From assembly GCA_018524725.1 (NCBI GenBank), contig JAEUWP010000143.1, positions 1-64,000 on the forward strand: a stretch of 64,000 nt of DNA, read 5' to 3'. How positions within the stretch are numbered: the stretch's first letter is position 1; each line of letters starts with the position of its first letter. Of the stretch, positions 43,589-53,568 are shown piece by piece. This DNA is from Podaxis mareebaensis (Eukaryota; Basidiomycota; Agaricomycetes; Agaricales; Agaricaceae). The position numbers were made by a program, and so were the translations under genes. The notes under the pieces were generated by a model. It had not been told where the DNA came from and did not search any database. It worked only from the letters and a program-made list of their open reading frames with translations.

Positions 43589-46341
43589 TCAGGCGACCAC
43601 GACTCCTCTCGCTTCGCCTTTAACTGGTGCAATACCCCGAGCGCCACCAACAAGCGTCTTCTCGTTTCCCCTCTTACCCAACGCCTCCCAAGCATTGTCA
43701 ACCCACTCAACAACACCCCTGGCCATCTCCCTCCCCTGCCTTTCCCTCTCGCTCAATCGTCTCTCATCCCCACTTTCCGCCCCCTCTTCATCCATCCGCT
43801 TCAACTCGAGATAAAAGTCCAGCTCTTTCCTCTTCTTCTCTTCTTTCTTTTCCCGTCCTTTGTGATAGGCTTCTTCAACCGACCGAGCCCATTCACCTCC
43901 CTCATACTCCGCTCTAGAGAGCTCAACTCCAACACCTTCTTGATCAAGGTACGTTCGGAGTCCGTGCTCTTCGATGAAGAGCGGCCTTGAAACTATGCAT
44001 ATAGTAACGAGTTGAGTGAAACAAACCTGCAAGGAGGAAGTGGACGTACCATAAACAAAAGGTGTACAACCATCCACGCATTCCGATGTCATCCCATACC
44101 CCTACCAAAGCGTGAACACCCAGAAAAATACTGTCAGCACAAGAAACTAAGAAACTCACAAGTTTACCAAGAACAACATCCCCAACAGCAATCAAATCGG
44201 GCATATACACATCCCTCGGAGCAACGTAAAACCCCTCCGGCAATTCACCCTCCTCATTCTCCGCATTCCACTGTTCCTTGCTTACACCACAAATCACCGC
44301 AATCCACTTCTCGTCTGGTAATAACCCCACACCATTGTCCTCTTCTCCGGAATCTTGCGTCAAACTCTGCAATTCGGATGACTCATTCGAGGAGTCGGGC
44401 GAATCCATGTTTTCCCTGAAGTAATCCACCTTTCCAGAATGGTTACTAGCAGGTGAAAACACGCCGTTACAAGCACCAGGTCTGGGCGTCGGTGGAACCA
44501 CACAAGTCTCAAATACATCCACTCCATTCTGCTCCCCAGTCACGGCAGAAGCCTTGCCTGAAGTGGGCGCACGCAACAGTGTGTTCGCGGGTTTGCTCGC
44601 AGGCGGCGCGCCAGGGATAAGAAGATGTGAAGGCGTAGCCAAACGCCTGTGTGCATTCAAATCATGGCTGTGATGCCTCCTTCTCGGAAGTGTGTGTCGT
44701 CGTTTAGCAGTCACGGCTCCGCCATTGATATTAAGAGAGAAGAGGGCTATAGGGTCTGAAGGTTCCACATCGGAATCCTGTGGGCTGCTATGTCCATTGT
44801 CAGGGTCGCTAGAGATGTAGTCGGATGCGTTCTCGTCGGAGTAATACGAATTCCGGTTGGGTTGGCGTGTGGATGAAGAGCGGCGATGAAAGGTAGCTTG
44901 CTTGGCAGTGTCAGAGAGCTCCAATTTATTTTGTGTCCGGAGGCCTTGGTCGATAGCTTCGAGGTCCAGATGCAAAGTGTGCTCGTTGATCGCTCCAGCA
45001 TTGATGTTGACGGATTTCAACACTATTTTGTCCAAGCTTGTGGAGTTCTTGTGGGAGCCACAGGAAGATCGCTTGCGTTGAAGTTCCTTGACCTCCAGTT
45101 GGAGATGAATATCGAGGCTGCTTGGCTGGTTAGTAAGAGCAAGAACTTCCTGGCTTGGGTTCCGGCTTTGTATGCGGCTGTTTGTCCTACTGCCAGGTCG
45201 TTTGAACACTTGCCCGCCAAATGAAACGACAAGTATCTTCATTCCTTCAAAGTCCGGGAGGCCTGTCTTCTTAAGAAACATTGCACGTCCTTCAGGGGTA
45301 TATATGTCAGACGAGGGCGGGCGAACTAGAAGAGGTGCAGCGCGGACGGAACGAGGGATGGTGATGCCGGGGCTTGAGAACGGCTTCGGGGCATGGAGTA
45401 ATGGTTGCGAGCTGGCATCAAGAGGAGAGAGCAGATGCTGCGCGACATGCTCGTAGAACTTGTTCAGATCGGAGTTGACCCACTGAGGCGAAGGTAAAGT
45501 CGGTTGTGTGAAGAAGGAAGGAATGGGAATGTGGCCGGGTAGGCGAAGGAGAAGGTCCGCATGTTGATAGCCTGAGTGCAATTGGGACACGAGAGGTTGG
45601 AGGATAGACTCGGGTATAGGTACGTCGGGAAATAATTGTTCAGAGTTGGCCGAGGAAAGTGATGCGCCTGTTGTTGTTGACGTCGAAGAAGAGAGCGTAC
45701 TGTTTGAAGGAGTGGTGGGTAACTGGGAAGGAGTGTCGACGAATGAGGTCGCGAGATAGCTATAGACAGAGTCAAAAGTAAAATTAGTGATCAGAATTGA
45801 TGGTATGGCGGCTGTCTTGGCCGCGAGACTGCAAAGGGCGCTTGAATATCATTAATGATCACATCCCTGAGAACGAACCCACCAGGCAAGGAACGCGGCG
45901 TCACTGAGGACGCAATTAACCCCTATCTCGATCAGCCATTTGCACTCGCGATCCAGCATGGCATTCTTCTTCCCAAGGAAGTCCTCCAGCACCTGTACGC
46001 TCTTGTGCCGGTCCACGCGGTAGCTATAGACATGTGTGAGAGATTGGGTGACATGGCAGATCTGCGAAGACTTGCGCTAAGGGTTGGACGATCACTGGGT
46101 CAATATCGGCATGGCGGTAGAGAGCACCACAGGCAATGCTATCAGCGAAGACGTGTCGTGGAGCGGAAGAGACGATGTGAATGGTCAGCCGACGGTTGAG
46201 GCGGAGAGAAAGCAGGTGACGAGCGAAAGCGGATACTCTTGTGGCGTGTCCGTAACCTGTGGAATATGAGTGAAATTCTGGAGATATTTGGGAGAACTGA
46301 CCATGTCCTGAGCAGTAGTATGCAAAAACGAGAGTATCCAT
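43589..46341 (-). CDS. Glycosyltransferase-like protein related to the N-terminal domain of plant L-arabinokinase (ARA1)
   Basis: Six minus-strand exons (46341-46302, 46256-46076, 46023-45883, 45828-44160, 44101-44050, 43992-43589) give 828 residues. The N-terminus MDTLVFAYYCSGHGYGHATRV is the ARA1-type GT-B opening. Next come HIVSSAPRHVFADSI, the YRVDRHKSVQVLEDFLGKK stretch, CVLSDAAFLACLAAKTAAIP, SILITNFTFDSVYSYLATS and KILVVSFGGQVF. The second half-domain resumes with KWIAVICGVSKEQW, APRDVYMPDLIAVGDVVLGK, LGYGMTSECVDGCTPFVYV and GVGVELSRAEYEGGEW. Between GGQVF and KWIAV lies an insert of roughly 330 mostly disordered residues. There is no GHMP kinase domain, so this is not an arabinokinase. 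Substrate unknown; a role in sugar transfer is inferred from the fold. Intron 2 is of GC-AG type. Confidence 0.85.
46024..46075 (-). other. GC-AG intron in the ARA1-like gene
   Basis: Donor GCAAGT at 46075-46070 and acceptor CTATAG ending at 46024 (52 nt). It splits the Ala codon before YRVDRHK. No GT donor in the area keeps the frame, and GCAAGT is the classic strong GC donor. Confidence 0.85.
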
Positions 46342-46470
46342 GACATTAGGGAAAGAGGGCTGGCCAGACAAGCTAATGAGAAGGAGCGAGAAGCGGCTAT
46401 CAACCCCTAACCCTAACCTGACGTGGCCTTGGGATGAGCGCATCGGGTTAGCCATGAGGCGACCTCATGA
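46342..46470. promoter_or_regulatory. Divergent promoter with telobox-like repeats
   Basis: At most 129 bases separate the ATG of the ARA1-like gene (-) from that of the paladin-like gene (+). Within it, 46403-46418 reads ACCCCTAACCCTAACC, two and a half telomere-type repeats. In fungi such TTAGGG/CCCTAA sites away from telomeres are bound by Tbf1/Taz1-type Myb factors and often lie in promoters. Confidence 0.6.
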
Positions 46471-49400
46471 ATGGTGAATGGAATCAAGAACTCCTTCTCT
46501 GCCATCTGCCATCTCCACTTCATGGCACACAAACAAGTCGCTCTTCTCAGGACTCCTGATCCCACTCGACGCCCCAGTTCTGCTCCGCCTCCTACTTCTC
46601 TTCGTGGCCACGCTCATAATGCTGGCCTTTATCCAAGTGCCACCGAGCCTTATCATTCCCCCTCTCCTGGATCGTCTCCTGAACGTCTTTCTGCCATGAA
46701 GCCTCACACGAATCCTCGCTATCGGTCAGAACCGCAGTCTACCAGCCCGACCCCCAATCCAACCAGCACGTCCCTCGACCTCATGAACTTCCTCCAGCGT
46801 TCCGAGGCTGCTGTCGTCAAGACGAGATCCGGGAGTGTACTTTCGCGAGGCTTTATCCTCAAGACAGATCACTATCCTTCTGGTGCGCTACGCTGCGGGA
46901 TTGACCTATTAACCACTCTACTAATCATCTCCTGGATCGGTCAGGACGTGCCCTTGACCTCGACCTGAATGTCCACGGCGCTCCTAATTTCCGTGCTCCG
47001 CGTATAGGCGATCTAAACGTCTTTGGCGTCGCCCAGCCACGTACCCAAGGCTTGCGCGCCATCCTCTCGATCCTCCGCTGCCGCCCAAATACCCCCAACC
47101 CATCTCACGTCGTCTGGTTCTCCACTCGCGAGGAACCCATTGGTGAGTCTGATCAAAAGCCCCGGTACCTTATGTCCACCCCTGTGTACAACATATATGT
47201 GGATGTGAGATTGATAACACGACGTACGTTATTTAGTCTATATATCCGGTCGTCCATTCGTGCTGCGAGATGCTGCTGAGCCGCGCCGCACGTTGAGTAT
47301 CTCTGATCGTGCAGAGAACTTGGAAGCAATAGAAACACGATTGAAGAATGATATCCTGCAGGAGGCTGCAAGGTGCGCCGTGTATGAAAGCATATGTCCG
47401 CCATTAATGACTGTATAGGTTTGGAGGCGTGGTTTTGACTCACAATGAAATTGGTACGCGTCATTAATTCCTGTTAGACGCGTGTTGACGCGCCTTTATT
47501 TTGTTTTATTCTCTCAATTGAACCTTACACCCATGTTGATTCATTGACCTTCTAGCAACTGCTACGAGTGGTGAAGGCGCAATCCTCCCGACCTGGACCA
47601 GTGTTGATACTAATAACGTCAAGACCTCTCGCGAACTATGGGAATTTATGAAGAAGGACGGATGGAACGTCGATGTACGTGATCATGCTATCCCTCTTCT
47701 GCAGGGACTGACGTGCACTCCGATTTCGAATAGTACTATCGGTGTGTGACTTCGTGTTCCCTAGATCCTTCAAAATTTGGAGATTTACTGTAATCTTACC
47801 AGTATTCCAATTTCGCCAGACCGCCCAATTGAGGTAAATTCCTCATCTTATTCTAGCCTCTACCGGCCCTTCTAACCCGTTTGGTAGGACAACTACCTAG
47901 ATGCTTACCTCCGAGTTATTCGTGATACAGATCCCCTACACACCTCCCTGGTCTTTAACTGTGGTATGGGTGCAGTGCGGACGACATTCGCGATGGTAGC
48001 TGCTTTGATTATTCGGCGAAAGCAACTGGTCGAACGAGGATATCCAGATCCGTTCGGTATGACCACGGGCCTTCTCACCGGTGCCTCTGGCACCAATGGC
48101 ACTTTGACTCCTGCGACGAATGGGACTGCAAGTGGATCAGTACGTCTCGATACTTTAGTATGACGAGGAGCACTGATCAAACAACTATATTACTAGCCGG
48201 CTACCCCTCCCCAAGTGAGCATCGGTTTTTCAAATGCATACTGACAATGAGCGCTGATCCGCTGTTCTCCAGCAAACTGAATCTAAACTTATAATGGCAT
48301 TGGAGCAGGCCAACGCTCAGCAAGAATACAGCAAGTCCCTACTCCGGTTAACCTACCTTCTCCAGCAATGTAGACCTTGTCCATCTTTCACGATGTGTTC
48401 ATTACTCACGTAATGTAGGTCTCAAGGATACCAACTCGCAATCCGCGATAGAACTTCTCATGAGTCAACCATCCCTCCTCGAAAACCTGCGAAAAGCGCA
48501 TCTAGGGAACTATGGCGTTGTTCTCAGTCTACTCGGATGCTTAGACCATGGGTTAAGAGCCAAGAAGTTGGTGGATAAGGTCATTGATGCTAGTAAGTGT
48601 ATGTCCTACAAGGTCTGGATCAGAAATGAGGTTGACGACCATCTCGCAGCTGATCAAGTGACGAATCTCCGAGAAGATATACTGACCTATCGCTTGAGAT
48701 ACTCGCTCACAAGTATGGAGGGGGAACAAGGCGACGAGCTGTTGAACAAAGCTATCAAGGCGATGGAAAAATAGTACTTCTTTCACATCCTTTGATTATG
48801 ACCACTGTAACTGATGGTGGCAACAGCTTCTTCATGATCGCGTTTGCAAGCTTTGTCGAGGCACCTGACGAAGACTTTACACAGACGTTCGCTGACTGGC
48901 TAATGGTAAGCTCTGTTCGTACATTTTCAAATGGACCGTTGAAAATATGTTGGAAATATGAAGGCACGAACGGAGATCGGAAAGTATGTCCCCTGTTCTA
49001 GCTGCATACTGACATCACCTTACACCGTAATATTCAAGTCAAATCCGGTTCCTCCGAAAGACTTATGGCTCAAGACTCAACATCTTCGCGCCGATTAGTG
49101 ACTTGTCCTCTCTGTCCAAGTCGGGCTCTGAGTCTCGTTCGTTGGTTGCCGGAAAGAAGAACGACCTGGCAATCGCTGGCGGTCAGATACTGGGTGACGA
49201 GTATACTAAACATGTTATAAAGGCATGTCTGTCTCTGATTGTTCCTTGCTGTTGAATCCGACCATACATATTCAGAACCGTAGTGGCATCATCCTTCGCG
49301 AAGGGTACGCCCACTCATGGTTTTACTATATCCGACCCCCACACCTCACCTTAAACCCCATCACAGAACTCTTCTGAAATCAGACGAATGGCTCCGCGAG

Positions 49401-52400
49401 AAGCAACCCGTCGAAGACTCTATTCGTGGTGCTATCAACTTCCGGCAAATCCCCGACTCCAATATCTATGCACTTGGTCAACCTACGGTCGAAGCTGTGG
49501 ACGAGGTTGTGTCCAGGATCAAGAACGCCCACCCAGACGCGCCAAGAATCGTTTGGATCACGTTGCGCGAGGAACCTGTGGTGTACATCAATGGGGCGCC
49601 CTATTGTTTGAGGAGGGAGGGATATTCTTTAAGGAATATGAAAGGTATATCAACCCGTATTTTACCAATAACAACGATTCTGGGCTGACACTTGGACGGG
49701 AAGACTATGGTGGAATTTCCGCGTCAAGGCTTGAAACACTTGAGGAACGTCTGAAAGATGATGTTATCGCCGAGTCGAATGCTTTTGGCGGCAGGTTTGT
49801 AGCCCTACGAGTGCATATATACACATTTACCGAGCGCATCATTAGAGTTCTTTTACACACCGAGGCTGCGGATGGCACCGTAATCCCAGTCTGGGAAGAA
49901 GTCCAACCGGAGAACGTCGCCGTACTAAAGGATATAATGGACTCCCGAAACCTCACAGATGATTCCATTATCCTACAATACAATCGCATTCCCATAACCG
50001 CAGAAAAGCCACCCGACTTCGCCGATCTTAGCGAATTGATAGAGGTGGTGTTGCGTACGTCAATGAACACGCCAATTGTAGTCAATTGTCAACTTGGTGG
50101 CGGAAGGAGTACGTTGGCGTCGATTTTGCTGGTGTTAATTAGGCAGTGGTTGGAGACGCATTTGATTACGACTCCGACTGGGGTTAATGGAAGGCAGCCA
50201 CAGAGGACAAGGTCCATATCACACTATGACGTTGCGGTTCATGCGAAACAGAAGCCGAGGAAGTCGTACCAGGTTATCAACAGTACGTGTTCCTACCATT
50301 AAAATTCGTCAGCAGGAGAGATTCATATGTCCGCCTGTAGATCTGCTCCGAGTCATTCGCAAGGGGCCGGCCGTGAAGAGTACGGTTGACGATGCGATTG
50401 ACCAATGCTCTGCTATTTACAACCTTCGTGATTCAATTGATATCCTGAGGATGAGAGGTGAAGAAGCCACGGATGAAGCGCAGAAGAAGATGTATGCTCA
50501 GAAAGGTACGCCGATGGTATCTCGGCGCCAAACCCCTGTTTAAACTGCTCGCCCAGGTCTTCAGAACTTGAGAAGATACTTTGAACTCATAGTCTTCCAA
50601 GCATATCTCCAGTCAACTATCCCAGATACCATGCAACATTTTGAAAGTATAGAAACATTTGTGAAGAGCCGACCCGGTGCGTCCTTACAACAAACTACTC
50701 TTTGCTTGGCCTGACCTTCCTTTTAGTCATTAAAACATTTGAGAAAGAGCTCATGTCAGGTGGCTTGAGCGCTCTTCAACCCCTTGTCGGTGCATCCGCC
50801 AAGGGTGACATGGCTGACCCAGATGAGGTGACACAAGTCGTCATGAACCGCACTGGAAGTATTCTTTCGGCCTCGACTATCCTCAAGAGCGACTTTTTCT
50901 CGAACCTGCAGAAGATGACATTGCCCGAGTCAGTTCCCTTGTGCTGCCTTTCAATAGATGTGCCGCTGATTGGTTACTATTGCGATCCCAGGCGCATTGA
51001 AGGGTCACCAAACTTCAGGAGGGTACCTTTGACCTTGAGACCAGTTTCAACCAAGGGAACGGATGCTATGGACTTTATTGTCGAGGACTCTGCCGAAGGG
51101 AAGATGGTCTGTGGGAGGTATGGTCTCGTTTGCCCGATCTAGGGAACCTTTTTATTGATTAAATTCATAGTGGTATGCCGACTGTGGAAGGGTGAGTGAT
51201 TTCATTTCAAACCAGTGTACCAATCAACCCACTGTGTGGCGTAAAGTTTGAAACGGGCCCTACAACGGGTTGATGCTGGCCCTGGTGGCAAAAACATGGT
51301 GTTTTGGACATCATTGCGAGAGGTATCCATTTTCGTCATTAATCCGAGTGTATTCGCTAACCGAGTTTCAGGAACCTGTTATATACGTTGCCGGTCGACC
51401 CCATGTCCTTCGGCTCGTCAACAAACCCTTAGAGAATGTGGAGTAAGTTTGTTGATATGTAATCTGCCGAATGAATTTTGACACACCTCAGAGCCACCGG
51501 CGTAACAACTGCTGTCGTTGAAGCCATGGAGCAGAGTTTCAAGAAAGATGTACTTCGTGAAGTGAGAATGGGAGATGGTCGTATCCTTTTGCACGATGAG
51601 GTTGAAGAGCGTCCCGGGGTCTTCTCTATCATCCCGATTTGGGAAAACGTTACTGAAGATGATATCATGACGCCTAGAGACGTATTCGAACTCATTAAGA
51701 ATGAAGGATATAGAGTATGTTCATTTTGATGACCTTGCTAGTACTGCGGAGACTAACCCCTATTTCAGATCGATTATGGACGTGTGGCAATCGTACGCGC
51801 GCAGCCCTCTCATTATAGGATGTTTCTTCTGATGGAGATGCACTTAGACCGATGAACAAGCACCTTTACCGGCCGCGCTTTCGCAGTTGTTGGACCGGGT
51901 ACAATCAGGTCTGTCTCAAGCGGGAGACTTTATCTTCAATTGTCAGATGGGCCGAGGACGGACAACGACAGGAATGGTCACTGCCTGCTTGATAGCATCA
52001 ACGCAGCAATGGACAAGACAGGAGCAACAGCTTACGGAACATGAGCCAATCACGGAGGCAGAGATCTATGATCCAATTGATGGGCCCTCTGAAGAGGAAG
52101 CGTACCTCCAAGGTGATGCAAAATGTCATCACTCGTCAGTTCCTGCGGCTTATGGATTATATAGGCGAATACAAGACCATTCTCCAGCTTGTTGGAGTCC
52201 TGTCTCATGGCAAGGTTGCGAAGCGCTTGACAGATCGCTCAATTGACTTGATGCAAGATGTTCAGAATCTGCGCAAGGCCATCTACGAGTGTGTATATTC
52301 ATATCTCCTCGTATATCTTACTCTGCTCACTGCTCCCGCTAGCTACAAGCTTAAAACCGAGGCATGCGAGAAAGGCAGTGCAAAGGAGCGCAACCTGCGA

Positions 52401-52632
52401 AACATTACCGTGAACTATCTGTGCGTGTTTCATCTCTAAATCACCCGACCTTTTTATACCGACACTTACATATCTTCTCACCCTGGACAGGTATCGCTAC
52501 GGTACACTCATCGTTTTTGCCAACTATCTCATTGAGATGAAAGAACGGGGAGGAACGGGGGCGACGTTCCCAGAATGGTTGCAAGAACACCGAGAGATCA
52601 CGAAGCTACTAGAGCGGAGATCTCTTGATTAG
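46471..52632 (+). CDS. Paladin-type protein with three PTP-like (CX5R) phosphatase domains
   Basis: Homologue of animal paladin (PALD1) and plant/fungal relatives in the PTP-like phytase clan. Thirty-one exons join without frame loss to about 1,453 residues; starts: 46471, 46945, 47237, 47419, 47556, 47734, 47803, 47888, 48197, 48273, 48419, 48659, 48827, 48964, 49039, 49276, 49367, 49704, 50341, 50557, 50727, 50992, 51171, 51247, 51372, 51492, 51769, 51848, 52165, 52343, 52491. Three repeats each contain a G-x-L lead (SGSVLSRGFILK, SGIILREG, GSILSAS), a REEP strand (FSTREEPIVYISGRP, LREEPVVYINGAP, LREEPVIYVAGRP) and a P-loop: NCGMGAVRTTF, NCQLGGGRSTL, NCQMGRGRTTTG. All three keep Cys and Arg but have Asn where active PTPs have His. 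Animal paladin has reported phosphoinositide phosphatase activity; fungal function is unknown. The start could instead be the in-frame ATG at 46522. It contains exons of 8, 18, 20, 21 and 24 nt and two GC-AG introns. Confidence 0.92.
47734..47741 (+). other. 8-nt microexon in the paladin-like gene
   Basis: Supplies Tyr-Tyr and two bases of an Arg codon in WNVD-YYR-IPISPDRP. It lies between a TAG acceptor and a GTGTGT donor, with flanking introns of 59 and 61 nt. Skipping it shifts the frame. Confidence 0.8.
48331..48418 (+). other. GC-AG intron in the paladin-like gene
   Basis: Donor GCAAGT, acceptor GTAG, 88 nt. It splits the Ser codon in QQEYS-LKDTNSQ. The only GT nearby (48337) gives a shifted frame that loses the family sequence downstream. 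Confidence 0.82.
49223..49275 (+). other. Probable second GC-AG intron in the paladin-like gene
   Basis: Donor GCATGT, acceptor TTCAG, 53 nt, in phase 0 between KHVIK and NRSGIIL. A GT donor nine bases upstream (49214) would also keep frame but removes Val-Ile-Lys, which I believe is conserved, so the GC donor is preferred. Confidence 0.65.
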
Positions 52633-52812
52633 ATGGGATTCTTTTGATCCGATGCACTATACTTGGCATCTTGTTTTCCCTATTTGTACTGTATGATTGT
52701 AATAAATTAGCATTCATGATCGATGATCGTATCGCTACAAAGACAAGAGCAAGCCGTGTATGCTACAACTAACACTAGGATAGAGGAAGGAGAGAACTTG
52801 TAGTTCTTCTAA

Positions 52813-53568
52813 TCAATCGATGTTACGACCCGACTGTAATACAACCGTCGCTACAAGGGCCATCTCTAGAAGTCCTGCTTGTACCGCCTCCGTCGTCATA
52901 TCTAGCGTGACAGTACCAGCTTGTCGTTGGATCTTGATCATTTGCTGCGTCGGTGGCATATTATATGGGTGTAGCTAGAGGGATGTGGTGATCAACTCAA
53001 GGTAAAATCCTGATAACGCTCAAATATGAGACTCACGTGGACTGCATCTCCCACAGGCGTCCAAACGTACTTGATTCCTCTAGCATTCATGATGCGGTAG
53101 CTACACAAAGATTGCAAGCACCAGAGGTCAGTTCAGCGTTTACGTGTTACGGGTACTCAGGGCTCACCTCTGACTTTGTGATAGTGGCATCCATTGTGCA
53201 ATGTACTGCCGCGGCAATACTCCTACAATCTCAACGATTGGTTTCTGCTGCCATTCAATGACGGCGAGAACTTTCCCATCATACTTCTTGAAAACTGTCA
53301 CATGTGGCCCCCGGCTTGTATCCGTAACAACCTCAATGTATTTCTTTGAGGCCGGACCATACACGCTGCAGTTTAAAATGCCGGTAGTGGAGTATGTAAA
53401 ATGGAAAACCAGGTGCTGAGAAACACCCATATTGGGGAATGGGTACGGTAGTGCTCCCAGGATAGATGGTTGAGTGTTGTGAGTATTTTCGGGCCGCTCT
53501 GTATTGATACTCTGTGGATTGGCTGGGTTATACCAACCTCCTTGTGCGTATGGGTTATTGGTGTACAT
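52813..53568 (-). CDS. DUF6593 family protein
   Basis: Small family found mainly in Agaricomycetes, function unknown. Three minus-strand exons (53568-53168, 53100-53037, 52974-52813) give 208 residues. The first about 40 residues are Asn/Pro/Gln-rich (MYTNNPYAQGGWYNP). The DUF6593 domain follows: VFKKYDGKVLAVIEWQQKP, IVEIVGVLPRQ, then WMPLSQSQSYRIMNARGIKY, VWTPVGDAV, and the diagnostic end AVQAGLLEMALVATVVLQ, SGRNID. Predicted beta-rich with a C-terminal helix. It converges on the paladin-like gene with 180 bases between stops. Confidence 0.88.

Noticed and set aside
50187..50543. 118-codon plus frame overlapping the paladin-like gene
   Set aside because: It crosses the intron at 50283-50340 and runs out of phase with the conserved P-loop exon; a shadow frame.
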